From Chloroflexi bacterium UBA6077 (GTDB taxonomy: Bacteria > Chloroflexota > UBA6077): a stretch of 57,754 bases of DNA. The position numbers and the translations under genes were made by a program. Where the stretch lies: positions 1-57,754 of the forward strand of contig DIXP01000029.1 of assembly GCA_002436065.1 (NCBI GenBank). Direction: 5' to 3'. The first letter of the stretch is position 1; every line of letters begins with the position of its first letter. The notes beneath the pieces were generated by a model. The model saw only the letters and a program-made list of their open reading frames with translations. It was not told where the DNA came from and did not search any database. This document shows positions 16,063 to 23,986 of this stretch, in pieces.

Positions 16063-16509
16063 GGCAGTGGCTGAAGTCGGTGATGATGTGGCAGTCGGTG
16101 TCTCCAGGGGCGGGACCGGGGTCAGATCCTGGGGCACGAGGTAGTCTATGAGCATCCATCCCTCGTTCCCCTCCGGGTCCCTAACGTTCCTCCAACTGTT
16201 GCCTTCGACGATCTGGTCCCCGCCAACAGCCGTCATGATGGCCCCGTCAAGCCATGCTTTGATCCTCTCGCCGATGGGGGTGCGGCGGAGGAAGGCGCCC
16301 TGGCTGTCGGTGTTGCCGACGGCGAAGAGCTGGGGACTCGGCTGAGGGGTTGGGCTGGGCACTGCGGTAGGGGTTGCTGCTCGTACAGTGGCGGTCGGCA
16401 GCGCGGGCTCTAGAGCTGTTGCGCATCCCGAGGACATGCCGATTGTACTACCTGCCAGTATGATGAACAGGAGAAGCCACGCGGGCCTCGTGTTAAGGCG
16501 GTTCATCAT
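16051..16509 (-). CDS. SH3-domain lipoprotein
   Basis: A 152-residue exported lipoprotein. The N-terminal signal ends in a lipobox-like MSSGC. A Pro/Thr/Ser linker leads to one bacterial SH3-like domain, recognisable from AFLRRTPIGERIKAWLDG and WRNVRDPEGNEGWMLIDYL, and a Thr/Ser/Pro tail closes the protein. SH3b domains usually bind peptidoglycan or polysaccharide, so a role at the cell wall is likely but the ligand is unknown. It has its own operator at 16619-16674 and a strong hairpin at the predicted 5' end of its mRNA. Confidence 0.85.
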   Translation of the reverse strand: MMNRLNTRPAWLLLFIILAGSTIGMSSGCATALEPALPTATVRAATPTAVPSPTPQPSPQLFAVGNTDSQGAFLRRTPIGERIKAWLDGAIMTAVGGDQIVEGNSWRNVRDPEGNEGWMLIDYLVPQDLTPVPPLETPTATSSPTSATASPS

Positions 16510-16584
16510 TACATCCTCCTAGAGATGGGGATGAGCGGATGGGCGGATGCGACAAGATATGCCCTCGTTGCTCTCCACCGCGAC

Positions 16585-16614
16585 GATCGCGGGGCGCCAA
16601 AGGGCCCCGCGATC
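16585..16614 (-). other. Hairpin at the predicted 5' end of the lipoprotein mRNA
   Basis: Arms 16585-16595 and 16604-16614 are perfect 11-nt reverse complements. The -10 of the gene is at 16619-16624, so transcription should begin near 16612 and place this stem at the extreme 5' end, where it could stabilise the mRNA. It is not positioned as a terminator of the upstream glycosyltransferase unless that transcript reads through the operator. Confidence 0.55.
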
Positions 16615-16618
16615 ATTG

Positions 16619-16674
16619 AGGTTAGCAGCCACCATGTAAATGATTGATGAAGAAGCGATCAGGATGTGATGAAG
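16619..16674 (-). promoter_or_regulatory. Four-repeat operator and promoter of the SH3 lipoprotein
   Basis: Minus-strand hexamers CTTCAT (16669-16674), CCTGAT (16658-16663), CTTCAT (16647-16652) and ATTTAC (16636-16641) have 11-bp period. An 11-bp gap and a -10 of TAACCT (16619-16624) follow, the same -10 as at 20153. Confidence 0.78.
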
Positions 16675-16742
16675 TCCGCCGCGCACATCCTCACCTCAGG
16701 CGAGGGCCAGTCTACTTCGACACGCGGCCCAGCTCAGAAGCG

Positions 16743-18851
16743 TCACCGGCTTGCGCTCGCAACGACCTGATAGAGGGTTATCTGCATATTCCCGCCGCCC
16801 TGGGACTGGCCACCATCCGCCGTGCCCCCAGGCATCGTCCCATCCGGCGCGCCGCTGTTTCGGGTCTGGGTACCGAAGCCCTGCACCGGCACGCAATTGG
16901 CCTCCACCCAGGAGGATATGTCAGATTGGCCGCCAAAGCCACCGCGGCCGCTCCCGCTCCAGTAGATGTAACGCAACTCGCCATCCGCAACCATCTGATC
17001 CAGGTCGTCACCGGTGACAACACTGTCCTGCCCCATGAATCCACCCAGGTACAGCACCGGCCGCCCCGTGGCCAGCACGTAGTCCGCCCCCTGCATCGAA
17101 CTGGGCACGGCCATCAAGTACTTCGCGCCCTGCGTGTTCCTCGTTAGGTAGTCGAGCAGCGCCTGGTTCAGCTCCAGCCCGCCGCCGTTCGACGGCCTCG
17201 ACGGCCGGCCGCTGTATGCGCTCGGGAGCGACTGGTTAGAGCTGGAGTTGAGGGTGGTTAGGCCGGACCAGATCGCGGGCGTAACCAACATCGCTGCGAC
17301 TACCAGGCCAAACCCGGCCACGGCAGCCCGACGCCACTGCTGGCGAATCGTCGCCACCACCAGGACCGCGGCGCCAATAGCCGCCATCGCCAGCAGCAGG
17401 GGCTGCCACCATGTCGTCCCGGCGAACGCCGTCGCGGTGGCTATCTGCATCCTCAGCGTTGCTACCGCCGCGGCCACCAGCAGCCCGGCGGCTATCCAGG
17501 GATGCCTCTCGCGCATGCCCCACAGCTCCATCGCTCCAACGCCCACCAGAGCGGCGAGTGGCGGTCCCAACACGGAGAGGTAGTACTCGTGGAAGAAGCC
17601 CGCAACGCTGAAGAAGGCCGTACCGACCAGCAACCAGCCACCCCACAGCACCAACGCCTGGTGCTTGGGGGCCAGAGGCCATCGAGGGCGGGCTCGGAAC
17701 GCCAGCAGCACCGCGCCGAACAGGCCAAAGGGGAGTAACCAGCTAACCTCCTTGCTCAGCGGAGGGGTAAACAGCCGCATCAGCCCAGCCTGCCCGGCGC
17801 CGCTCATCCCGCCGCCACCGAAGCCACCCTGCACTCCACCCGTACCCCGCTGACCCTGCTGTGGGGAGGGCGCAGTGGCACTCTGCCGGGGCTGCTGAGC
17901 GCCGGCCGCCGGACTCTGACTCCACGATGGTGGCTGCATTCCCCCTCGGGGCGCGCCGTCCTGGCCGCCGCCAAGCAGCCCGCTCAGGGCTCCCCCCCGA
18001 CCTCCCATGCCGAGCAGCCGCTGCGTCCCGTTGTAGCCAATGGCAAGGCTCATCACCGAGTTGTCCCCGCTGCTCCCAACGTAGGGACGTTGGTCGGCAG
18101 GCGTAAGGTCCACGACCACTGCCCACGAAAGCGACACCACCAGCAGCACCACCGTGGCCAGCGCGAGGTTGGCACCCTTGCGCCACAGCCGCTCGGGCGA
18201 GCCAAGGAAGTACAGCGCATAAAAGGCAGGTAGGGGTAGGTAGGCTCCGAGCATCTTGATGTTGAAGCCAATGCCCACAAGGACCACCCCCAGCAGCAGG
18301 TGCCGTAGGCTGCCCCTCTCGGTCGCTACGATGAACGCCCAGGCAGCGAGGAGCAGCGTGAGGATCAGCGTGCTATCGATGGTGTTGTTGCGGTCGGTGG
18401 CGACTACCACGGGCGTGATCGCCAGCACCAGCGCCGCCAGCAATCCAGCCATGGCGCCGAACCGTCTCGTGACCAGGTGATAGACGAGCACCACCGAGAG
18501 TATGCCCGCAATGATCTCCGGAAGCAGCAAGCCAAAGTCGTTCACGCCAAAGACGTAAGCCGAAGCTGTCTGTATCCAGAGGCCCACAGGGGGCTTGTCC
18601 ACGCTCACCGCCCCACCAGGCTCCGCCGCCACGAAAAAGAAGTTGTGCCAGGACTGCAGCATGCTCCGCACCGCCGCCGCGTAGTAGTGGTTGGCGTAGC
18701 CGAGCACCGACAGGTTGGCGAAGCGGAGAGCGGCGGCAACCAGCACGACGGCTCCCAGAGCCGCCAGCCTTGGCCAGTCGTCGGATGCTACTGGAAGAGC
18801 CCTCCCTCGGACGGCCCTGAACCAGAGCGTTTGGAGATGCATGGTTCTCAT
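16743..18851 (-). CDS. GT39-family membrane glycosyltransferase (YkcB/ArnT-like)
   Basis: A 702-residue polytopic protein that should move a sugar from a polyprenyl-phosphate carrier to an acceptor on the outer face of the membrane. Early residues include the acidic-loop region typical of the PMT/ArnT fold (YANHYYAAAVRSM and SVDKPPVGLW). About a dozen membrane helices follow. A Gly/Gln/Ser-rich loop of roughly 80 residues sits near the middle. A C-terminal extracytoplasmic domain (from about residue 570) contains FMGQDSVVTGDDLDQMVADG, as in YkcA/YkcB-type proteins. The start at 18851 has GAGGT 5 nt upstream and follows the GT2 gene by 12 nt. With GT2 and GtrA it forms a three-gene glycosylation operon. 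The acceptor, protein or wall polymer, is unknown. Confidence 0.9.
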   Translation of the reverse strand: MRTMHLQTLWFRAVRGRALPVASDDWPRLAALGAVVLVAAALRFANLSVLGYANHYYAAAVRSMLQSWHNFFFVAAEPGGAVSVDKPPVGLWIQTASAYVFGVNDFGLLLPEIIAGILSVVLVYHLVTRRFGAMAGLLAALVLAITPVVVATDRNNTIDSTLILTLLLAAWAFIVATERGSLRHLLLGVVLVGIGFNIKMLGAYLPLPAFYALYFLGSPERLWRKGANLALATVVLLVVSLSWAVVVDLTPADQRPYVGSSGDNSVMSLAIGYNGTQRLLGMGGRGGALSGLLGGGQDGAPRGGMQPPSWSQSPAAGAQQPRQSATAPSPQQGQRGTGGVQGGFGGGGMSGAGQAGLMRLFTPPLSKEVSWLLPFGLFGAVLLAFRARPRWPLAPKHQALVLWGGWLLVGTAFFSVAGFFHEYYLSVLGPPLAALVGVGAMELWGMRERHPWIAAGLLVAAAVATLRMQIATATAFAGTTWWQPLLLAMAAIGAAVLVVATIRQQWRRAAVAGFGLVVAAMLVTPAIWSGLTTLNSSSNQSLPSAYSGRPSRPSNGGGLELNQALLDYLTRNTQGAKYLMAVPSSMQGADYVLATGRPVLYLGGFMGQDSVVTGDDLDQMVADGELRYIYWSGSGRGGFGGQSDISSWVEANCVPVQGFGTQTRNSGAPDGTMPGGTADGGQSQGGGNMQITLYQVVASASR

Positions 18852-18863
18852 CAGGTACCTCGT

Positions 18864-19589
18864 TTAGCGCGAGAACGTTCGGCTGTGAGCCATGCGCATC
18901 TCCTGGCTCAGCCGCAGGCGGAAGCTCAACAGCTCCCGAAAGGCTTTCAAGACCACACGCGGGTTCGCCCCTGTAGCCGCCCCGGCAGTCCGGGACAGAT
19001 GCGTCACGGGGACCTCGGCTATACGAAAGCCCCGTGCGTGCGCGCCGGCCAGCAGCTCCGTGTCGACCATCGCACCATCGGAGGGCAGCGGCACCCGATC
19101 CACCACCTCTCTACGCAGCAGCTTGAACCCGCAGTCGATGTCCCGGCAGAGGTACCCGAACAACAGCCGGACCAGGCTGTTCCAGCCCCAGCCGTTCAGC
19201 CGTCGGAGCAGGTTGTCTTGCCGGTGGGCGCGATAGCCGCAGACAAGGTCGGCCGTAGCGATCCCATCCAAGAAACGGTCGATCTCGGTGAAGAGGAACT
19301 GCCCATCCGCCGGCACGAAAGCTATAACCTCCTTGGAGGCGGATTCGAAGCCCGCCTTCAGCGCGCCTCCATACCCCCGGTTGGGGTAGTGCTCCACCAG
19401 CCTCAGCGCAGGGATCTCCGGCACAAGTTCGCGCACTATCTCGCCGGTGCGATCGCTGCTGCCGTCGTTGACGACCAGGATCTCGTAGTCCAGCCGCAGC
19501 TGCTGGGCAACGGTGGATACATCTCTCACGGTATCCTCTACATTCGCTTCTTCGTTGTAAGCGGGAAGAACAATTGAAAGGGATGCCAT
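18864..19589 (-). CDS. GT2 polyprenyl-phosphate glycosyltransferase (YkcC/DPM1-like)
   Basis: A 241-residue GT-A fold enzyme expected to make polyprenyl-phosphate-linked sugar from a nucleotide sugar at the inner face of the membrane. The N-terminus SIVLPAYNEEANVEDTV, the VVNDGSSDRTGEI motif and the FVPADGQF (DxD-type) motif are typical. The absence of C-terminal membrane helices fits the DPM1/YkcC type rather than the DPMS type with anchor. The start at 19589 has AAGAGGT upstream and lies 10 nt after gtrA. It should supply the donor used by the GT39 enzyme encoded next. Confidence 0.92.
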   Translation of the reverse strand: MASLSIVLPAYNEEANVEDTVRDVSTVAQQLRLDYEILVVNDGSSDRTGEIVRELVPEIPALRLVEHYPNRGYGGALKAGFESASKEVIAFVPADGQFLFTEIDRFLDGIATADLVCGYRAHRQDNLLRRLNGWGWNSLVRLLFGYLCRDIDCGFKLLRREVVDRVPLPSDGAMVDTELLAGAHARGFRIAEVPVTHLSRTAGAATGANPRVVLKAFRELLSFRLRLSQEMRMAHSRTFSR

Positions 19590-19599
19590 GGTTATCTGT

Positions 19600-20097
19600 T
19601 TACCTCTTGAATACCAGGGTCTTGCTCGCTCCGAAATTCCACACCAGGGTAACCCCCGTCGCCATGGCGAGGGCAAGAAGCTCTGACTGATTGAACAACC
19701 GCAGTCCCAGATACATCGTGGCAGCGTTTACTGCCAGGGCTGCCAGGTTGACCATGACAAATGGGAAGAAGGTAGCCCGCATACCGGCCCTCGAGTGGAA
19801 GGTCCAGGAGCGGTTCCAGCAGAAGCTGTTGGCCACCCCCGCGGCGTAGGAGATGCCCTTGGCCAGGATCCTGAACCCGCCAAAGCCCAGCCAGTGAGTG
19901 AGTACCAGGTAAAGTGCGGCGTCCAGGGCAGTGTTGAGGAGGCCAACCACCGAGAACTTGATTGCCTGCTGGACCCAAGCAGGCCGAACCCAACCCACCA
20001 ACTCGCGATGTTGGCCACCCTGCTGAGTGTGGTCGAGCAGATCCAACTGTTGAGGTGCCCTCCACGGCGTTCTCTCACGCGAGCTGCGAACGATCAT
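19600..20097 (-). CDS. GtrA-family membrane protein
   Basis: A 165-residue protein with a hydrophilic N-terminus and four predicted membrane helices, matching the GtrA family from FSVVGLLNTALDAALY to the C-terminal WNFGASKTLVFKR. GtrA-like proteins are thought to flip polyprenyl-phosphate sugars across the membrane, which would connect the GT2 and GT39 enzymes of this operon. ATG 20097 has GAGG with 7-nt spacing. A second in-frame ATG at 20118 is also possible. It is the first gene after the four-repeat operator at 20153-20208. Confidence 0.92.
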   Translation of the reverse strand: MIVRSSRERTPWRAPQQLDLLDHTQQGGQHRELVGWVRPAWVQQAIKFSVVGLLNTALDAALYLVLTHWLGFGGFRILAKGISYAAGVANSFCWNRSWTFHSRAGMRATFFPFVMVNLAALAVNAATMYLGLRLFNQSELLALAMATGVTLVWNFGASKTLVFKR

Positions 20098-20152
20098 CTC
20101 GTTACCTCGCCTATCCATTCAGGCATCCGGCTCCTCGGAGTCCGGTGACAAG

Positions 20153-20208
20153 AGGTTAACAGGTGGGCGGTAAAGAACTCGTGAAGCTGCTGTCAGGAGG
20201 CTGTTAGG
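20153..20208 (-). promoter_or_regulatory. Four-repeat operator and promoter of the gtrA-GT2-GT39 operon
   Basis: This is the cleanest example of the set. Minus-strand hexamers are CCTAAC (20203-20208), CCTGAC (20192-20197), CTTCAC (20181-20186) and CTTTAC (20170-20175). All four fit CYTNAY with exact 11-bp period. An 11-bp gap and a -10 of TAACCT (20153-20158) follow. Confidence 0.82.
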
Positions 20209-20216
20209 GGTGGAAT

Positions 20217-20251
20217 GGGGGCGAGGTCGGACTAACTCCAACCTCGCCCCC
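20217..20251 (-). terminator. Hairpin downstream of secreted paralogue 2
   Basis: Perfect 11-bp arms at 20217-20227 and 20241-20251 lie between the stop of the secreted protein gene and the operator of the glycosylation operon. There is no T-run after it on the minus strand, so the terminator role is inferred from position. Confidence 0.55.
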
Positions 20252-20273
20252 GCTGATGGGTGAGCTGGCTTAG

Positions 20274-20969
20274 TTAGAGAGAGTTCGTCCTGGAACCCAC
20301 CCTCCCCGAGGATGGCTTGGCGGTGGGAGTGGGGTTCCGGTCACTCTTGGTCCCGTCCCTGCCCCAACGGCCGCCGAAGCTGTTCAGGTCGGCACTCTTG
20401 ACCCGCTCAAGCACCTTGTCCGCCTGCTCCTGGGTCATCTTTCCGTCCTTCACGGCTTGGTCCATCTGCGACTTGACGGCGCCGACGATGGCATCCTTAA
20501 CCGCCTGCTCCTTGCCAGCAGCCAGATCTGCCAAACTCTTGCCCGACTTGAGTTGGCTGGACAGCTCGTCCGTCGTTATACCCAACGCCCCAGCGATGGC
20601 CTCGTTAAGCTGGCTCCCACCCATCATGAAGGGCGCTCCGCCGCGATGCTCGCGGTCAAAGCCTCGGCCACCAAAACCGAAGGGCATGGTGCCCTCCTGG
20701 GCCTTGATCTTGTCGGCCCGCTCCTGAGTGAGCTTGCCATCCTTGACCTGCTGGTCGACGGTCTCGTTCCGCGCCTGGGTGAATGCGCTGTTCAGTTTAT
20801 CTTGAGTGGTGCCGAGGGCGTTGGCCAGCCGGTCCATGAAAAGCTCATGGCAGCTGGTCTTGCCCTCTTGGCTGGGCGCCGGGGTCTGGGCGAAGGCGGT
20901 TCCAACCACCGACATCGCCGCCACGGTCCCGACCAGCCCGAGGATCGCTAGCGGTTTACGCAACTTCAT
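20274..20969 (-). CDS. Secreted helical repeat protein, paralogue 2 (DUF2680-like)
   Basis: A 231-residue exported protein, paralogous to those at 14866-15591 and 26867-27577. The signal peptide ends at TAFAQTPA. Two helical units carry VKDGKLTQERADKIKAQ and VKDGKMTQEQADKVLERV, separated by a Gly/Arg-rich loop and the QLNEAIAGALGITTDEL block. Unlike its paralogues it has a Cys in KTSCHELFMDRLANAL and a basic Ser/Pro tail. The start at 20969 has GGAGG 8 nt upstream. Its operator is at 21022-21077. Function is unknown. The alternating polar helices suggest an extracytoplasmic scaffold or chaperone-like protein, which is speculation. Confidence 0.85.
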   Translation of the reverse strand: MKLRKPLAILGLVGTVAAMSVVGTAFAQTPAPSQEGKTSCHELFMDRLANALGTTQDKLNSAFTQARNETVDQQVKDGKLTQERADKIKAQEGTMPFGFGGRGFDREHRGGAPFMMGGSQLNEAIAGALGITTDELSSQLKSGKSLADLAAGKEQAVKDAIVGAVKSQMDQAVKDGKMTQEQADKVLERVKSADLNSFGGRWGRDGTKSDRNPTPTAKPSSGRVGSRTNSL

Positions 20970-21021
20970 TCCTGTAACCTCCATAGTCTTGGGGGACTTG
21001 CCTCTCGAGTGGCATGGGGGA

Positions 21022-21077
21022 AGGATAGCAGCCGGGCGATGAAGAACCGATGAAGCAACCGTTAGATTAATGTGAAG
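21022..21077 (-). promoter_or_regulatory. Four-repeat operator and promoter of secreted paralogue 2
   Basis: Minus-strand hexamers CTTCAC (21072-21077), TCTAAC (21061-21066), CTTCAT (21050-21055) and CTTCAT (21039-21044) have 11-bp period. An 11-bp gap and a -10 of TATCCT (21022-21027) follow. Confidence 0.8.
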
Positions 21078-21172
21078 TACAGGCACTATAACCGACAGAT
21101 CCAGCCTCCTGCGGAGATCCTACCGGCCTCTGCTTGGGGCGCTAAACCGTATTGGTGAAATGAGTGCCATTC

Positions 21173-21197
21173 GTAGGGGCGACCGGCCGGTCGCCCC
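21173..21197. repeat. Interspersed palindromic repeat GTAGGGGCGACC type, copy 1
   Basis: A 25-nt GC-rich palindromic unit whose first 24 nt are identical to 52168-52191. It lies between the end of the FxLYD protein gene and the operator of the next gene. Such units occur widely in Chloroflexota and some other phyla as intergenic repeats. A diverged partial copy, one G shorter, is at 14795-14805. Confidence 0.7.
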
Positions 21198-21246
21198 ATA
21201 CAGGTCGTTTAGGCACCCACGCGGGGATCAATAGCTTGCCGATGGG

Positions 21247-22311
21247 CTACTGGGTGCGCCCAACGGCATAGTATCTGACCTGGGAGATCGCGGGCACCTG
21301 TGGGTTCTCCCGGTCCAGGGCGCTCTTGACCACGACGGTGCGAGACTCGCCAGGCTGGAGCGTCCCAGGGAGATAGGTGGTATCCGCCCAGACTACACGG
21401 TCCTGGTCATCCAGGAACCACACGTACACGCCGCTCACGGTGCTTGGCTGGCTACTTCCGCTGCCCACCGTACTCGTGAACTCGTACCGGATGTCCCCAT
21501 CGCCATTAACCAGCTTCTCGTTCTTGCCCCAGCTCACCGGAAGCTTGAGGAAACCACTCGGCCCTCCAGCCGAGGCATCCAGCACGACTGAGGCCTTCTC
21601 ATAAGAAAGATCCCCCCTCACCTCCATACGGAAGCCAAGGCTGTCCCCAGGGCCGAGGTAATCGAACTTCTGGTTGGCAGTGCCGACCGTATCGCCCGAC
21701 GAAGATAGGAGGCTCGCGGTTGCCTTTATGTTGTAGGCCGGCTGGGATCCATCGTTGTGCAGCTCTCCCATTATCCAGTTTGTACCGTGCTCCAACTCTT
21801 GCCCAGCAACAACGTTCACCCCCGAGACCCGGAGTATGGGGTTCGGGAGTGGCACGGGGACAGTAGGAGCGGGAGTGGCGGTCGAAGCAGGAGCTGCGGG
21901 AGCAGCCGGCAGGGAGGCCGTGCCCCCAGTGTGGGACGGAGACTCGGATGCGCTAGCTGTTCGCTCCCAATCGAATCGCTCACTGTTCGGCCGATGCTGG
22001 AGTCCATATGGCCCGTTCACCCATGTCAGGGCGCCATCGGTAAAGGCCGTCCAATTATCCGCGTTTCGCCACACCATCAAGCCCTTTGTAGTCCCCTGAA
22101 CGCTGTCTCCATTCGTGGCGTAGTGCTCGTCCTCGACAGGCTGACCCGCGACATCGGGGATCAGTCCAGCGAGCACTCCAAAACCCAACTTGAACTCTGG
22201 TCCAGCTTGGGCAGCCGCAGTCCCCGAGGTGAGGATGGTGAAGGCTGCCAACAGTGTGATGCATAGTGATAGGCGTACCAATGTGTTGAACCCCCTCAAA
22301 GGAACGATCAT
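21247..22311 (-). CDS. Secreted protein with an FxLYD-like domain
   Basis: A 354-residue exported protein. ATG 22311 is chosen because the predicted transcription start lies near 22358, just downstream of an alternative TTG start at 22368. The signal peptide ends near TAAAQAGP. The first 90 mature residues contain VQGTTKGLMVWRNADNWTAF and GPYGLQHRPNSERFDWE, a pattern I associate with exported Chloroflexota proteins of unknown function. A Pro/Ala/Thr linker leads to an FxLYD-type beta-sandwich (from about residue 160) with GELHNDGSQPAYNIKATASL, followed by a second beta-rich region. No catalytic residues are evident. It is monocistronic under the operator at 22365-22420. Confidence 0.8.
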   Translation of the reverse strand: MIVPLRGFNTLVRLSLCITLLAAFTILTSGTAAAQAGPEFKLGFGVLAGLIPDVAGQPVEDEHYATNGDSVQGTTKGLMVWRNADNWTAFTDGALTWVNGPYGLQHRPNSERFDWERTASASESPSHTGGTASLPAAPAAPASTATPAPTVPVPLPNPILRVSGVNVVAGQELEHGTNWIMGELHNDGSQPAYNIKATASLLSSSGDTVGTANQKFDYLGPGDSLGFRMEVRGDLSYEKASVVLDASAGGPSGFLKLPVSWGKNEKLVNGDGDIRYEFTSTVGSGSSQPSTVSGVYVWFLDDQDRVVWADTTYLPGTLQPGESRTVVVKSALDRENPQVPAISQVRYYAVGRTQ

Positions 22312-22364
22312 TGGGGGTTGCCGAACAGCGACAGGGATCTCTCCAACGGCAGCCCACGCGAGGA

Positions 22365-22420
22365 ACAATACAAAAGAGCCAGTGAAGAAATGATGAAGAC
22401 TCGGTGAGAATGCTGTGAAG
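22365..22420 (-). promoter_or_regulatory. Four-repeat operator and promoter of the FxLYD protein
   Basis: Minus-strand hexamers CTTCAC (22415-22420), TCTCAC (22404-22409), CTTCAT (22393-22398) and CTTCAC (22382-22387) have 11-bp period. An 11-bp gap and a -10 of TATTGT (22365-22370) follow. Confidence 0.8.
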
Positions 22421-22566
22421 AGCCCACCGCACCGTCATGCCGAGCATGTATTATGTCCTGCTGAGCGTGGAGTGAAGCATCTCCTGTTGCTGGAAACCCT
22501 TCGCTTCCGCTCAAAGTGGCAACCTGATGTGCCGCGGGCCCGCGGGATGCTCCATTTTAGCAATCA

Positions 22567-22610
22567 TTTAACATACGGGAAACGGTCCCTTAGTACCCAT
22601 GCCTCATAAT
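22567..22610 (+). promoter_or_regulatory. Weak operator-like promoter before the DUF5666 gene and response regulator
   Basis: On the plus strand TTTAAC (22567-22572) and CTTAGT (22589-22594) are 22 bp apart, two periods of 11. A poor match (GGAAAC) lies between them. A CATAAT -10 (22605-22610) follows after 10 bp. This resembles the regulon promoters but is degenerate. If real it would place the second response regulator pair under the same control. Confidence 0.35.
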
Positions 22611-22667
22611 GCGGTGAAGGTTGTGAGCACTCAGGCGAGTCTCCCATTCCAATTTTGAGGTAGCGCT

Positions 22668-23225
22668 TTGAACAGAGGATTCCTACTGCTGCTGGCAGCG
22701 GTCGTGGCGGCTGCACTCGCCGTGGGCGCGATACTGGCTGCCCTTACGGCGCCACCCACGCCGGCGGCCCAGGCTGGCGGCGCATCGCGGGCTACTCCCG
22801 TCGCGGGCCAGCCAGCCACCGGAGCCGCGGGTCCTGCACAGGGACAGGGCGTACAGACGACGGGCACATCCGCCCCCGCGAGCACGGCCGCGCAGGGAGC
22901 ACCCGGCAGCGGCGCCCAGGGCTCGAGAACCATCGGCACCATCTCCTCCGTGGACGGCGACACCGTTACCCTGAGCACACCCCAGGGCGACGTCAAGGTG
23001 AAGGTAGCCGAGGCCAAGGTCCAGAAGACTGTCGAAGGGACAATGGCGGACCTCACGACCGGGCAGCGAATCACGGTCCAGGGCCAGCGAAACGAGGACG
23101 GCAGCTACAGTGCTACTCTGGTCCAGATAGTCCCGGAAAGCGAGCGCGCCCCGCAGCAGGGCGGCGAGCAGGGGCGCGAGTCCGGCCGTGGACCGGTAGC
23201 AAGGCCCACCGCCGCAGCTCGATAG
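22668..23225 (+). CDS. Secreted DUF5666-like protein
   Basis: A 185-residue exported protein starting at TTG 22668 with GAGG 7 nt upstream. It has a signal or anchor segment (LLLLAAVVAAALAVGAIL), an Ala/Gly/Pro/Gln-rich linker and one small beta-barrel domain. The domain reads GTISSVDGDTVTLSTPQGDV followed by DLTTGQRITVQGQ, the pattern of DUF5666. Function is unknown. Related domains occur in exported proteins near two-component systems. It precedes the response regulator by about 50 nt and may be cotranscribed, which would suit a signal-modulating partner for the kinase. That role is inference. Confidence 0.78.
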   Translation: MNRGFLLLLAAVVAAALAVGAILAALTAPPTPAAQAGGASRATPVAGQPATGAAGPAQGQGVQTTGTSAPASTAAQGAPGSGAQGSRTIGTISSVDGDTVTLSTPQGDVKVKVAEAKVQKTVEGTMADLTTGQRITVQGQRNEDGSYSATLVQIVPESERAPQQGGEQGRESGRGPVARPTAAAR

Positions 23226-23275
23226 TGGTATGATTTCGTAGATAATAGCCGTAGATACCAGCTTTGCGGGGAACC

Positions 23276-23986
23276 ATGCCCAACAACACCATCCTGGTGG
23301 TAGACGACGAGAAGAACATTGTCCAGCTTGCCAAGATGTACCTCACTGCCGAGGGGTATAGCGTGGAAGCGGCCTTCAACGGTGTGGACGCCCTCGAGAA
23401 GGCCAGGACCGGCAAGCCAGACCTGGTGGTGCTGGACCTGATGATGCCGGAGATGGACGGCTGGGAGGTATGCCGGCGGCTCCGCCAGGAGAGCGATGTC
23501 CCCATCATAATCCTGACGGCTCGAGACGACGACGTGGACAAGATCATCGGCCTCGAATTGGGCGCCGATGACTACATGACCAAGCCCTTCAACCCTCGGG
23601 AGTTGGTGGCTCGGGTGAAGGCGGTCCTTCGACGCTACAACGCCAGCGAACGTCCAACACGCAGGCTGACCGTGGGCGACATCCAGATAGACCAGGACCG
23701 CCGTGAAGTCACGGTCGCGGGCAAGCAGGTGACCCTCCGCGCCAAGGAATTCGACCTGCTGGCGGCCTTCGCCAAGCAGGTGGGTGTCGTGCTGGATCGT
23801 GAGAGGCTGCTGAACGTGGTCTGGGGCTACGAGTACGTGGGAGACTCCCGAACCATCGACGTCCACATCACCTGGCTGCGAGACAAGATCTCCGGAAGCA
23901 AAAACGTGCGCATCCAGACCATCTGGGGAGTGGGCTACAAGTTGGTGACGTTCGACCAGGAGCCTGGGAGTGTTCCACAGCCTTAG
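23276..23986 (+). CDS. OmpR/PhoB-family response regulator 2
   Basis: A 236-residue regulator. The receiver has VVDDEKN, the phospho-Asp in VVLDLMMPEMDGWEV, ILTARDDD and the conserved Lys in MTKPFNPREL. The winged-helix domain has LRAKEFDLLAAFAKQ and the recognition-helix region SRTIDVHITWLRDKI, ending with TIWGVGYKL. ATG 23276 has GGGGA upstream. TTG 23264 is an in-frame alternative. A TGG-TATGAT extended -10 at 23229-23234 could give it a private promoter. It overlaps its kinase gene by 17 nt. Its place at the centre of the operator-bearing genes makes it the leading candidate for the activator of the local regulon. Confidence 0.95.
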   Translation: MPNNTILVVDDEKNIVQLAKMYLTAEGYSVEAAFNGVDALEKARTGKPDLVVLDLMMPEMDGWEVCRRLRQESDVPIIILTARDDDVDKIIGLELGADDYMTKPFNPRELVARVKAVLRRYNASERPTRRLTVGDIQIDQDRREVTVAGKQVTLRAKEFDLLAAFAKQVGVVLDRERLLNVVWGYEYVGDSRTIDVHITWLRDKISGSKNVRIQTIWGVGYKLVTFDQEPGSVPQP

